Positions 1 through 7,065 of a stretch of DNA of 15,224 nucleotides are shown in pieces. The position numbers were made by a program, and so were the translations under genes. Every line of letters starts with the position of its first letter. Position 1 is the first letter of the stretch. The notes under the pieces are model-generated. The model did no database searches and was not told the DNA's origin. It saw nothing but the letters and a program-made list of their open reading frames with translations. Source of the DNA: Verrucomicrobiales bacterium (GTDB lineage Bacteria; Verrucomicrobiota; Verrucomicrobiia; Verrucomicrobiales; SLCJ01); assembly GCA_007125835.1 (NCBI GenBank), contig SLCJ01000113.1, positions 1 through 15,224 on the forward strand, in the 5' to 3' direction.

Positions 1-143
1 GGCTGCCACGGAGCCACTTCCAGCGGCCAAAGCAGCGATGGCCCGGCCTCGGACGCCACGCCTGGACTCGAAAACACGGAAAAGCCCCCCAGCAGGGAAG
101 CCGCAATAAGAGCAATTGGGCGCGACCGCCGGGAGCGGTTCAT
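1..143 (-). CDS. Exported protein, N-terminal fragment (runs off left edge)
   Basis: Reading leftward from an ATG at 143, the frame stays open to the window edge for 47 codons. The product starts MNRSRRSRPIALIAASLLGG: a basic n-region (Arg 3, 5, 6, 8), then a hydrophobic core at residues 9-20, then a small-residue stretch ending near GVASEA at residues 28-33, where signal peptidase I could cut. The mature part begins with a Pro/Trp-containing stretch (SLLWPLEVAPWQ). This is a classic Sec signal peptide, so the protein is probably periplasmic, outer-membrane or secreted. Too little mature sequence is present to name a family. No clear Shine-Dalgarno sequence precedes the ATG. The gene is divergent from hemB. 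Confidence 0.6.
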   Translation of the reverse strand, partial: MNRSRRSRPIALIAASLLGGFSVFSSPGVASEAGPSLLWPLEVAPWQ

Positions 144-515
144 GAGGATGATGTGGGAAAAATGAAACGGACGGAGAATAGGCTGAGACGCAAAGATGGA
201 AATGCCCTCGAACCAATGCAAGCACAATGGAAGAATGGCGCTGTTTTATTTAGCCTTTCTTGCCACCTTGGCTGCGCGCGTGATAGAGGGAGAAATACCG
301 TAAAAATGCTGCCATCCTATGCCTATGGGAGATGTAGCAACATCAGAAAATGAAGTTCAGGCTAGATTCAATCGGGAAGGGGGGAAAACAGAGGACGCCA
401 CTTCGCATGCTTAATCCGCGAAATCGCGCCTTTCCCCGCCTTGCCAGCGGGCGTAAAGTAGCGGCGCTCCTTAACGCAACCTGCCTCGGAGCCGCTTCGA
501 TTCCTCCCTCCCGCC
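144..515. other. Divergent intergenic spacer between the left-edge gene and hemB
   Basis: These 372 bases separate two divergent genes, so promoters for both should lie here. The part from about 150 to 360 is visibly richer in A/T than the flanking genes. I see a short inverted repeat CGCG-aaat-CGCG at 417-428 and a small hairpin CCCGC/GCGGG at 435-451. No -35/-10 pair is convincing. The best plus-strand candidate is TTGCCA at 260-265 with TAGAGG at 284-289, spacer 18, but it would leave a leader of over 200 bases. Short open frames here (for example 153-353) show no family resemblance and no ribosome binding site. I see no tRNA or recognisable riboswitch. Confidence 0.5.
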
Positions 516-1523
516 ATGTCGCTCTCCCTTCCCCAACGCCCGCGCCGCAATCGCATTTCGGCTTCGCGCCGTGATATGGTTTGCGAGATCCGGCTCTCGC
601 CGGGAGACCTGATCCTGCCTCTTTTTGTGCACGACGGCGAGGTAGATGATCCCATCGATTCGCTGCCGGGTTGTTACCGCTTGACGCTTCCGGGACTGGT
701 TCGCACGGCTCAGGAGGCGACGGCTCTCGGGATTCCTGCAATCGCTCTTTTCCCTGTGATTCCGGAGCGCGCGAAGACGAGCGATGCGGCCGAGGCGTGG
801 AACGATGCCGGCCTGGTGCCGCGCGCCGTGGCGGCGCTTAAGGAGAATTGCCCTGGGCTCACCGTCATCACCGACGTGGCCTTGGACCCCTACAATTCCG
901 ATGGACACGACGGCTTGGTCGAACGAATGCCGGACAGCTCGCTGCGCGTGCTCAACGACGAAACTGTGGAGTGCCTTTGCAAACAGGCGCTGTGCCATGC
1001 GAAAGCGGGTGCGGATGTGGTGGCCCCGAGTGACATGATGGACGGCAGGGTGGGCGCGATTCGCAGCGCCTTGGACTCGGCGGGGCATACCGAAGTTTCG
1101 ATCCTATCCTATGCCGCGAAATTCGCCTCGGCATTTTATGGTCCGTTTCGCGGGGCGCTGGGCAGCGCCCCAAAAGAGGGTGACAAGAAAACCTATCAGC
1201 TCGATCCCGCCAACGCACGGGAGGCTTTGCGGGAAATTGCGCTGGATGAAGCGGAGGGGGCCGACATGCTGATGGTCAAGCCGGCCGGGCCTTTTCTCGA
1301 CGTGGTTTTCCGCGCCCGGCAGGCGACCCACCTCCCTCTCGCCGCCTATCAGGTGAGTGGCGAATACCTGATGCTCAAGAGCGCGGCCGCTGTCGGCTGG
1401 CTGGATGAGAAAGCGGCGGTCCTTGAATCCCTGCTCGGAATCCGGCGCGCTGGTGCCGACATGATTCTCACCTATTTCGCCATGGATGCCGCCCGCTGGC
1501 TGCGGGAGGAGGCGGGGGCGTGA
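516..1523 (+). CDS. hemB: Delta-aminolevulinic acid dehydratase (porphobilinogen synthase)
   Basis: This cytoplasmic enzyme condenses two 5-aminolevulinate molecules to porphobilinogen, the first common step of heme and other tetrapyrroles. The 335-residue length is normal. The N-terminal RPRRNR and LILPLFV blocks fit the family. Schiff-base lysines are visible as K202 (LSYAAKFASAFYGPFR) and K255 (MLMVKPAGPFLD), with PSDMMDGRV at 171-179. The metal-site region at 120-133 reads DVALDPYNSDGHDG. It lacks the cysteine trio of zinc-type enzymes and resembles the Asp-rich, magnesium-using type known from Pseudomonas. The start is the first ATG of the frame and sits directly before the conserved N-terminus; no good Shine-Dalgarno sequence is present. 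A DUF971 gene follows 43 bases later on the same strand, so co-transcription is plausible. Confidence 0.97.
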   Translation: MSLSLPQRPRRNRISASRRDMVCEIRLSPGDLILPLFVHDGEVDDPIDSLPGCYRLTLPGLVRTAQEATALGIPAIALFPVIPERAKTSDAAEAWNDAGLVPRAVAALKENCPGLTVITDVALDPYNSDGHDGLVERMPDSSLRVLNDETVECLCKQALCHAKAGADVVAPSDMMDGRVGAIRSALDSAGHTEVSILSYAAKFASAFYGPFRGALGSAPKEGDKKTYQLDPANAREALREIALDEAEGADMLMVKPAGPFLDVVFRARQATHLPLAAYQVSGEYLMLKSAAAVGWLDEKAAVLESLLGIRRAGADMILTYFAMDAARWLREEAGA

Positions 1524-1566
1524 TCCCAGGCCTCGGGCGGTCGAGTGCACTCAGAACAATGACATT

Positions 1567-1923
1567 ATGGAGAAGCCGGAGAAAATCGAATTAATTGGGG
1601 ATTTCGTCGCCATTCGTTGGGATGACGGGCGGGAGGACATTGTGGCGATGTCGCGGCTTCGCGAGTTGTCGCCGAGTGCCGAGAACATGGGCGAGCGCGA
1701 TTTGTTTGGCCGCCGGGTCGGTGGCTCGGGTCCGCAGGACCACAGTGGCGTGCGGGTGGTTTCCTGGTCGCCTGTCGGCTCCTATGCCGTGGGATTTGTT
1801 TTCTCGGACGGCCACCGCACCGGGATCTATCCCTTTCCCTACCTCCGTGAGATCGCTGCCGGGGACCCCGGAGAAGATGCGGATCAAGGTGATGAGAACC
1901 TCGAGTCCAACGGACATTCATGA
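1567..1923 (+). CDS. DUF971 protein (gamma-butyrobetaine hydroxylase N-terminal-like), zinc cysteines lost
   Basis: This is a small 118-residue protein of the DUF971 family. Visible family features are IRWDDGRED at 16-24, SRLRELSPSAEN at 29-40, and the C-terminal GSYAVGFVFSDGHRTGIYPFPYLR at 71-94. In the metal-binding version of this fold a CxCxxC cluster plus the His of DGH holds zinc. Here the cluster reads SPSAEN (S35, S37, N40), H83 is kept, and the whole protein contains no cysteine. DUF971 also occurs fused to Mrp/ApbC-type Fe-S carriers, as in plant HCF101, so a scaffold role is possible. The ATG at 1567 is chosen because homology begins right after it. Its stop overlaps the next gene's start (ATGA at 1920-1923), which suggests translational coupling. 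The acidic tail (residues 99-118) is not conserved in the family as I know it. The family call is good; the function is unknown. Confidence 0.85.
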   Translation: MEKPEKIELIGDFVAIRWDDGREDIVAMSRLRELSPSAENMGERDLFGRRVGGSGPQDHSGVRVVSWSPVGSYAVGFVFSDGHRTGIYPFPYLREIAAGDPGEDADQGDENLESNGHS

Positions 1924-2924
1924 TTCCCCTTTGCCTGATCACCGGATTTCTCGGCGCGGGGAAAACCACGTTTCTCGAACGCATCCTGCCCGGTCTTGCA
2001 GAAAAGGGCGTGCATCCGCACGTCATCCTCAATGACTACCAGAATGCGGAAATCGACGCCACGCGCCTGGCGCGGCTCACAGACCTTGTGATGCCAATCA
2101 GCGGAAGCTGTGTGTGCTGCGGTTCGCGGGACGAGCTGTTGGAAATGCTGGAATCGATCCCCGACGATCCCGAGGGAGTGCTGCTGATTGAGGCAAACGG
2201 GACAACAGACACTGAGGAGTTGGTGGAGATCCTCACCTTGGACCGCAGAGCCGAGCGGTTTTCCCTGCCTGTGCAGGTGGTGCTGATTGATGCACGCCGA
2301 TGGCAGAAGCGTTTCTGGCACAATGGCTTGGAGGCCTCCCAAGTCCGCACCGCCACCCACGGGCACATCACCCGCATGGATCTGGTGAGCGACCGTCGAA
2401 AGCTTGAAATTCGTCGCTCCCTTCTCACCCTCAATCCCGGGTTGAGCGAGATTTCACCCGAGGATCTGGCTGCGGATCTCGCCACCCTGCGAGAAGCCAT
2501 CGCCGACCTGCCTTCGCGCGACCATGGTCGCAGCCAGACGACGAACGGGGGAGCCGGAACTGCGGCGAACCCCAGCCCCCAGCCAGCCATGAATTTCCGG
2601 CCGGCAGATCCGAATGGGCCCCCGGTCCACCACCATTTTCATTTTGCGGCGGTTGAAATGCGGCTCAAGCGGTTGATTTCCGAACGCAAGCTGCGCCACG
2701 TGTTGGGCTCGCTGCCCGAGGCAGCTGTTCGCGCAAAAGGGGTTTGTTATTTTGAGGCGTCCCCCGAGGTGGCCCGGCTTTTCCAACGGGTGGGCGGCGC
2801 GGTCGACGAGTTGCAAATTTTCCCGCTCGACGCAAAACCCTCTGTGGCTCCGACAGCGGTGGTGATCGGCGGATCACTTGACGAGGCTGCGCTGCGTGAG
2901 CTGTTCGCGGAGCTCTTGGAATGA
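1920..2924 (+). CDS. CobW/COG0523-family GTPase (putative metallochaperone)
   Basis: COG0523 proteins are G3E-family P-loop GTPases, many of which handle zinc, cobalt or other metals. This one has 334 residues. The Walker A motif GFLGAGKTT is at 9-17. The family metal motif reads SCVCC at 63-67 (C64, C66, C67 retained; usually GCxCC). The Walker B/switch region is LLIEANGTTD at 88-97, where most members have an E-S/T-x-G pattern. The position of the guanine-specificity NKxD motif reads TRMD at 151-154, a notable departure. A Pro/Gly-rich linker (about 200-235) leads to a His-rich patch (HHHFHF, 237-242) and a CobW C-terminal domain to the end. It is translationally coupled to the DUF971 gene upstream and converges on gatB. 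The partner metal and client cannot be read from sequence. Confidence 0.85.
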   Translation: MIPLCLITGFLGAGKTTFLERILPGLAEKGVHPHVILNDYQNAEIDATRLARLTDLVMPISGSCVCCGSRDELLEMLESIPDDPEGVLLIEANGTTDTEELVEILTLDRRAERFSLPVQVVLIDARRWQKRFWHNGLEASQVRTATHGHITRMDLVSDRRKLEIRRSLLTLNPGLSEISPEDLAADLATLREAIADLPSRDHGRSQTTNGGAGTAANPSPQPAMNFRPADPNGPPVHHHFHFAAVEMRLKRLISERKLRHVLGSLPEAAVRAKGVCYFEASPEVARLFQRVGGAVDELQIFPLDAKPSVAPTAVVIGGSLDEAALRELFAELLE

Positions 2925-2944
2925 TGAAATTGTGTGTCGATGGC

Positions 2945-2977
2945 GCGTGCCGCATGCACAGGTGATTCCGTGCACGC
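2945..2977. other. Weak inverted repeat in the cobW/gatB convergent gap
   Basis: The 64-base gap between the two converging gene ends holds nested inverted repeats: GCGTGC (2945-2950) with GCACGC (2972-2977), and TGCAC (2955-2959) with GTGCA (2970-2974). Neither strand shows a T-tract after the stem, so this is at best a weak terminator and may be chance. Confidence 0.2.
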
Positions 2978-2988
2978 TCTTCTCTCCG

Positions 2989-4458
2989 CTATTCGAGCCC
3001 GGCTCTGGACCGCAGCATTTCGCTCACCACTCGTGGGTTGGCTTTGCCCTTGGAATGGCGCATGACCTGCCCGGTCAGCCAGTTGCCGACCTTGGCATTG
3101 CCCTGCTTCCACTCCTCCACCTTGTCGGGAAATTCGGCGAGCACCTGGTCGACAAAGGGCTCGATGGACGAGCTGTCGCTGACTTGCTCGAAGCCGCGGG
3201 CGGCAGCGATCGCCTCGGGAGAGGCCGCGTCGCCAGCGAACATCGCATCCAAAATCTCCTTGCCTTGATTCTGGGACACACCGCCACTCGACACCAGATC
3301 AACCAGGGCGGCGAAACGTTGGGGCGAAACGGGACACTGTTCTGCATGCAGGCTGTCGGCATTCAGGCGCGCGAGCAGTTCGTTGATCACCCAGTTGGCG
3401 GTCTTCTTAGCTCCGGCGGGTGCAGCAGACGCGGCTTGCTCGAACCAATCGGCCAGGGCGCGGTCGGCGGCCAGCACGCCTGCATCATACGGGGTGATGC
3501 CGTAGGCGTCGGTGAAACGCTGACGCTTGTGGTGGGGAAGCTCGGGCACATCGCGGCGGGCGGCAGCCAACAGCTCGGCGGTTTCCACCGCCGGCAGGTC
3601 GGGATCGGGAAGGTAACGGTAATCGTGGGCGTCTTCCTTGGTGCGCAACAAGGTGGTTTCCCCCGCATCATCGTCCCAGCGGCGGGTGCTCTGCACCTGC
3701 GGTATGCCCGCATCCAGTTCTGCGGACTGGCGCTCGATTTCGTGGTGGATGGCTCGCCGGACAGCGGAGATCGAGTTGAGGTTTTTCAGCTCGATCTTGG
3801 CTCCGAGTTCCTTCTGTCCGGGCGGGCGCAGGGAAATGTTCACGTCGCAGCGCAGCTGGCCTTTCTCCATGTCGGCATCGGACACGCCGCCGTAAATCAG
3901 GTTCTGGCGCAGCGCGTTGAGCAGGGCCACCGCCTCCTCGGCAGATTCCATGTCCGGCTCGGTCACAATTTCCATCAGGGGCGTGCCGGCACGGTTGAAG
4001 TCGATCAGGCTGTTGTTTTCGTAGTGGGTGGATTTTCCCACGTCCTCTTCAAGGTGGATGTGATCGAGGCGCACCACCTTGCCCTCCGGTGCCTGCTTTT
4101 GGAAATCATTGGGAAAGTGGAGCCGGTCGAGACCCACCTCTCCGCCCTGGCACACCGGTGCATGCAGCTGGGAGAGTTGATAGTTCTTGGGCATGTCGGG
4201 GTAGAAGTAGTTTTTGCGGTCCCAGGTAGTCACCTCCGGAATCCGGCACCCGAACATCAAGCCAGCAAGAATGCTGAGGCGAATCGCCTCCCGGTTGAGC
4301 GCGGGCAGGGCCCCCGGAAGACCGAGGCAAACCGGGCAGACGCGCGTATTCGGCTCGGCGCCATACTCCACCGCGCAGGAGCAGAACATCTTGCTCGCGG
4401 TTTTAACTTGGCAATGGATTTCCAGACCGATGGTGACGAGATACCGTGACATGCGCAT
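2989..4458 (-). CDS. gatB: Aspartyl/glutamyl-tRNA(Asn/Gln) amidotransferase subunit B
   Basis: GatB is the kinase/tRNA-binding subunit of GatCAB, which amidates Glu-tRNA(Gln) and/or Asp-tRNA(Asn) in the cytoplasm. The product has 489 residues, close to the usual 475-490. Visible landmarks are GLEIHCQVKT at 11-20, the zinc-site cysteines C26, C28, C41 and C44 (FCSC...CPVCLGLPGALP), a KNYQLSQ block, IHLEEDVGKS, SLIDFNRAGTPLMEIV, RCDVNISLRP and ELKNLNSISAVRRAI. The helical tail domain (GatB/YqeY type) occupies roughly the last 150 residues. Two ATGs are possible, at 4458 and at 4452 (product starting MSRYLVTIGLEIH); the second matches the family N-terminus slightly better. Neither has a strong Shine-Dalgarno sequence. 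gatA and gatC are not in the window. The gene lies downstream of, and in line with, the coiled-coil membrane protein gene. Confidence 0.97.
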   Translation of the reverse strand: MRMSRYLVTIGLEIHCQVKTASKMFCSCAVEYGAEPNTRVCPVCLGLPGALPALNREAIRLSILAGLMFGCRIPEVTTWDRKNYFYPDMPKNYQLSQLHAPVCQGGEVGLDRLHFPNDFQKQAPEGKVVRLDHIHLEEDVGKSTHYENNSLIDFNRAGTPLMEIVTEPDMESAEEAVALLNALRQNLIYGGVSDADMEKGQLRCDVNISLRPPGQKELGAKIELKNLNSISAVRRAIHHEIERQSAELDAGIPQVQSTRRWDDDAGETTLLRTKEDAHDYRYLPDPDLPAVETAELLAAARRDVPELPHHKRQRFTDAYGITPYDAGVLAADRALADWFEQAASAAPAGAKKTANWVINELLARLNADSLHAEQCPVSPQRFAALVDLVSSGGVSQNQGKEILDAMFAGDAASPEAIAAARGFEQVSDSSSIEPFVDQVLAEFPDKVEEWKQGNAKVGNWLTGQVMRHSKGKANPRVVSEMLRSRAGLE

Positions 4459-4540
4459 ACAGTTTGGCCGCGCCCGGGCGCTCCTGCAAGCAAAGACAGG
4501 TGCATTTCTGTGCCGGGGAAGGCAGGACCAGAGATCAGCA

Positions 4541-4560
4541 GCGCCCGGTGTCCCGGGTGC
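4541..4560 (-). other. Perfect 8-bp stem, 4-nt loop hairpin between the coiled-coil gene and gatB
   Basis: Plus-strand GCGCCCGG (4541-4548), loop tgtc, CCGGGTGC (4553-4560) forms an eight-pair stem with one G-T wobble. It lies about 20 bases past the stop of the upstream minus-strand gene and about 80 bases before the gatB start. The strand transcribed through here has no T-run after the stem, so it is not a textbook intrinsic terminator. It could separate gatB expression from the upstream envelope genes, act as an mRNA-end stabiliser, or be incidental to high GC. Confidence 0.35.
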
Positions 4561-4581
4561 GCCGCCGTGCCAACTTCCTCT

Positions 4582-5448
4582 TTACTGCTGCTGCGGCAAG
4601 GCAAAAGCGCGCAACCGGCGGACGGATTCCTCCCAACGATGCAATCGCCGCTGCGCCAGCATCGTGATGGACAATGGAAAATTCTCAAGATCGACCATCC
4701 GCTCACCCTCCGCCTCAATCCTCTCCTCCAACACAGAAACCAGATCCCCGGCATGCTCCGCCAGGAGCACGGACGCATCTTCTTCCGATGCGGCAAACCA
4801 GGCGATACAGGCGTGGGGGCCGTCTTCAGAGCCGAGCCCCCCCAGCACTCCGCCCATCACCTCGCGCGCATTCTCGAGAAGCAGCGTTTCCGCCTCCACG
4901 TCAAAGCGGGCATGATGCGGCCCCAGTCTGTAGAAACGCAGGTAAGGTTGTGGCAACAGGTCGCTTCGAACCAGCCTCACTCCATACTCCGTCATGAACG
5001 AAACCCCCTCTTCGGTTACCCGCCGGATACGCGCTGATTCAAGAGTCGAGCCGTCCGCCAGCCGGAACACGGGGAAAACCGAATCCGGCGGATTCTCCCG
5101 CACCTCTGCCACCCGCTCCTCGAAACTCCGGGCGATTTCCAGCGCCTCCTCAGCCAGGGCCTCTAATTGCGTGGCCGCCCCGAGCATGTCGACCTCTAGC
5201 CGCCGCAGTTCCTGGTGGAGGGATTCCACCTCGACCGCACCAGCACCATCCGCCGCCAGTCGGTCCTGCCGACGGGCCACATCCGCCTCGAGTGCATGCA
5301 CCCGGTGGCGGTTCTGTTCAATCGCCGCCTCCATGTTCCGTAAGTGGGCCGTGGCATCAAGCTCGCGCTGCACCAGAACCGCCGCAGAAAGCAGGGCAAA
5401 GGCAAAGAGGCTGATCACAAGCCAGCCGCGCGTGGAAACCTCGGTCAT
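4582..5448 (-). CDS. Membrane-anchored coiled-coil protein, unknown function
   Basis: I do not recognise a named family for this 288-residue protein. A single hydrophobic segment at about 9-27 (LVISLFAFALLSAAVLV) follows a short N-terminus and should anchor it in the inner membrane, with the bulk probably periplasmic. Residues about 33-118 are rich in Glu, Arg, Ala and Leu with heptad spacing, typical of a coiled coil. At 131-165 comes a compact strand-rich block (ADGSTLESARIRRVTEEGVS, then a GVRLV strand and a DLLP end), similar in pattern to short SH3-like repeats seen in verrucomicrobial proteins. A helical C-terminal domain with acidic clusters fills 180-280. The start overlaps the stop of the lipoprotein gene (ATGA at 5448-5445), so the two are probably made in step. 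No catalytic motif is visible. Confidence 0.75.
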   Translation of the reverse strand: MTEVSTRGWLVISLFAFALLSAAVLVQRELDATAHLRNMEAAIEQNRHRVHALEADVARRQDRLAADGAGAVEVESLHQELRRLEVDMLGAATQLEALAEEALEIARSFEERVAEVRENPPDSVFPVFRLADGSTLESARIRRVTEEGVSFMTEYGVRLVRSDLLPQPYLRFYRLGPHHARFDVEAETLLLENAREVMGGVLGGLGSEDGPHACIAWFAASEEDASVLLAEHAGDLVSVLEERIEAEGERMVDLENFPLSITMLAQRRLHRWEESVRRLRAFALPQQQ

Positions 5449-5879
5449 CGACGATCCGGCTCTTCGGTGTTGTTTTCATCTCCTCGACCCACATGACCGC
5501 CCGTGAAGCGAAATGTGCTTGCAAAACGGTCATACTCCAGAAAATCACGCGCCCGGCCATCCCGCACCTCCTGCATGTCGCGGATGCCTTCGGCCAGAGC
5601 GTCTCGTGTGGCGCGCGCCTGCTCGACATGGGTCCGCATGGCGGCAATGTCGTAATCCTCCACCTTCGTCACCTGGATCGACGCGAGTTCGGTGGATTGA
5701 TCGCGAAGCTCCACCACCCGCAATTGCAGGGCCTCAAGCTCAGTCCTGGCCGCTGTTAATTCCTGCTCTGTAGGTCCGCAAGCAGTCAGAACGAGCGCGC
5801 ACGGCACGATCAACGCCCAAGCGCGGCGACAGACCGCCGACCTGTTTCGGCCGGCCTCGATTGATTTCACAAATCGCAT
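5445..5879 (-). CDS. Coiled-coil lipoprotein, unknown function
   Basis: This 144-residue product has a lipoprotein signal: Arg/Lys-rich n-region, hydrophobic core ALIVPCALVL at about 22-31, and lipobox LTAC with the lipidated Cys at 34. Residue 35 is Gly, which by the usual +2 rule favours the outer membrane. The mature part, from about 37 to 115, is a charged, heptad-like helix (EQELTAARTELEALQLRVVE and onward) followed by a short polar tail. The frame extends upstream to 6053, but the ATG at 5879 is chosen because it alone combines a GGAGGA Shine-Dalgarno sequence with a proper signal peptide. It is transcribed after mscS and overlaps the coiled-coil membrane protein gene by 4 bases. Small size plus coiled coil recalls Lpp-type spacers, but no homology is claimed. 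Confidence 0.75.
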   Translation of the reverse strand: MRFVKSIEAGRNRSAVCRRAWALIVPCALVLTACGPTEQELTAARTELEALQLRVVELRDQSTELASIQVTKVEDYDIAAMRTHVEQARATRDALAEGIRDMQEVRDGRARDFLEYDRFASTFRFTGGHVGRGDENNTEEPDRR

Positions 5880-5882
5880 GAT

Positions 5883-5888
5883 TCCTCC
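5883..5888 (-). promoter_or_regulatory. Shine-Dalgarno site fixing the lipoprotein start
   Basis: The minus strand reads GGAGGA at 5888-5883, three bases before the ATG at 5879 (four if GGAGG is counted). The spacing is short, but this is the best ribosome-binding match in the window. It rules in the 144-residue lipoprotein over the longer 202-residue reading, which would bury the signal peptide. Confidence 0.6.
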
Positions 5889-6000
5889 GTTGACGCTATC
5901 ACCCTCGCTTTTCCGGGTCAAGACGAATGCCCTCCGGGGCAGCAGCGCGCTGCCGCTTTTCCCTCTGCGGCCACCGCCCCGCCCGGCCCGAGCCCATGGA

Positions 6001-7065
6001 TCAGGTTCCGGCTCCGCCCTTCTCGACGAAGAGGGTCTGTGTCGGATAAGCAAACTCGATGCCCTCCTTCTCGAACGCCTCGTGAATCCTCAGATTGATG
6101 GCCTGCTGGATGTTCATGTAGGTGTTGAAGTCGGGCACACCAATGAAATAAATCGTTTCAAAATCCAGGGCAAACGCCCCGAATTCCTTGAAATGTGAAC
6201 GGTCGAAGCGGGTGTTTGACTGAGAGCGAATCGCCTCCTCGATGATTCCGGGGATTCGCTCAATTTTTGATCGCGGTGTCTGATAGGTTACTCCCAGCGA
6301 AAAGTCGACTCGCCGTTCGCGCATTCTTCCAAAATTGCGGATCCGGCTCGCCAACAGATCGTTGTTTGAGAACACGAGTTGCTCCCCGGAGAGGCTGCGG
6401 ATGCGCGTGGTCTTGATGCCGATGTGCTCCACCGCACCCATCAGGTCGCCGATGATCAGAAAATCACCTACCACAAAAGGCTTGTCCAACATGATGGACA
6501 CCGAAGCAAGCAGGTCTTCCAGGATGGTCTGCACGGCAAGCGCCACGGCCAAACCACCCACGCCAAGGCCCGCGAGCAACGGCGTGATTTCGACGCCCGC
6601 GTTAGAGAGGATCAAAAGGAAAACCAACACCCAGACCAGCCATCTGGCAAACAAACCAAAGGCACCCACGTAAGTGGTGGCCGCTGGATCCTGCTCCAGC
6701 TTGCGGCGACGGATGTCTCCAACCAGAAAAGTGACCCCGTGGCTGGCCCAGACTCCACCCTGGATGAGCAGGACAGTGACCAGGATCCCGGCGAGAAAGG
6801 CGCCGCTCCGATCGCTTACCTCAAGCAACCGGGAACCGGCGAATACCGCCACCACCGCCAGCACCATACTGCTCGTCCGAGGGATTGCGTCGGCCAGCCA
6901 GTGGTTCCAACGGAAGCCGGTCTTGGATGCCACCTTACGGGCCGCGGCGGAGGCGACCCGCCGTGCCAGCAGCAACCCGAACCACGCGGCCAAAGCAAGC
7001 GCCACCGCCATCAGCCAGCGGGTGGCCGGATTGCCGAGAAAATCGTATGTTTGTAAATAGTTCAT
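6001..7065 (-). CDS. MscS-family mechanosensitive channel
   Basis: MscS-type channels open under membrane tension and release solutes during osmotic downshock. This 354-residue inner-membrane protein has predicted helices at about 17-34, 66-84, 88-107 and 134-154. A pore-lining TM3-like helix follows at 163-190, rich in Gly and Ala (LLAGLGVGGLAVALAVQ). The beta domain follows with the family signature at 195-245: PFVVGDFLIIGD, AVEHIGIKTTRIR, then GEQLVFSNNDLLASRIRNF. The alpha/beta C-terminal domain ends near 345. The number of helices before the pore exceeds the three of E. coli MscS, as in the larger YbdG/YnaI-like members. The ATG at 7065 lacks a good Shine-Dalgarno sequence. The lipoprotein gene follows after 121 bases on the same strand. 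Confidence 0.93.
   Translation of the reverse strand: MNYLQTYDFLGNPATRWLMAVALALAAWFGLLLARRVASAAARKVASKTGFRWNHWLADAIPRTSSMVLAVVAVFAGSRLLEVSDRSGAFLAGILVTVLLIQGGVWASHGVTFLVGDIRRRKLEQDPAATTYVGAFGLFARWLVWVLVFLLILSNAGVEITPLLAGLGVGGLAVALAVQTILEDLLASVSIMLDKPFVVGDFLIIGDLMGAVEHIGIKTTRIRSLSGEQLVFSNNDLLASRIRNFGRMRERRVDFSLGVTYQTPRSKIERIPGIIEEAIRSQSNTRFDRSHFKEFGAFALDFETIYFIGVPDFNTYMNIQQAINLRIHEAFEKEGIEFAYPTQTLFVEKGGAGT

Noticed and set aside
153..353. 66-codon open frame in the hemB upstream region
   Set aside because: No ribosome site, no family resemblance, and basic, unstructured composition; looks like a chance frame in a regulatory spacer.
1543..1552. Perfect palindrome GAGTGCACTC between hemB and the DUF971 gene
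   Set aside because: A single 10-base palindrome in GC-rich DNA is expected by chance and matches no operator I know.
2878..4449. Long plus-strand open frame (523 codons) opposite gatB
   Set aside because: It is fully antisense to an unmistakable gatB, its product is low-complexity in Gly, His, Val and Gln with no domain pattern, and long shadow frames are common opposite GC-rich genes.
5883..5921. Promoter-like TTGACC (5921-5916) with 17-base spacing to TAGCGT (5898-5893) before the lipoprotein gene
   Set aside because: Transcription would start about 5886, inside the Shine-Dalgarno site, leaving almost no leader; the -10 match is also poor.
5938..5960. Hairpin GGCAGC-agcgc-GCTGCC followed by TTTT on the plus strand
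   Set aside because: The T-run is on the wrong side for the minus-strand genes here and no plus-strand transcript is expected; the stem is only six pairs.
5880..6053. Upstream extension of the lipoprotein frame to ATG 6053
   Set aside because: It would overlap the end of mscS, add 58 Arg/Pro-rich residues ahead of the signal peptide, and ignore the GGAGGA site before 5879.
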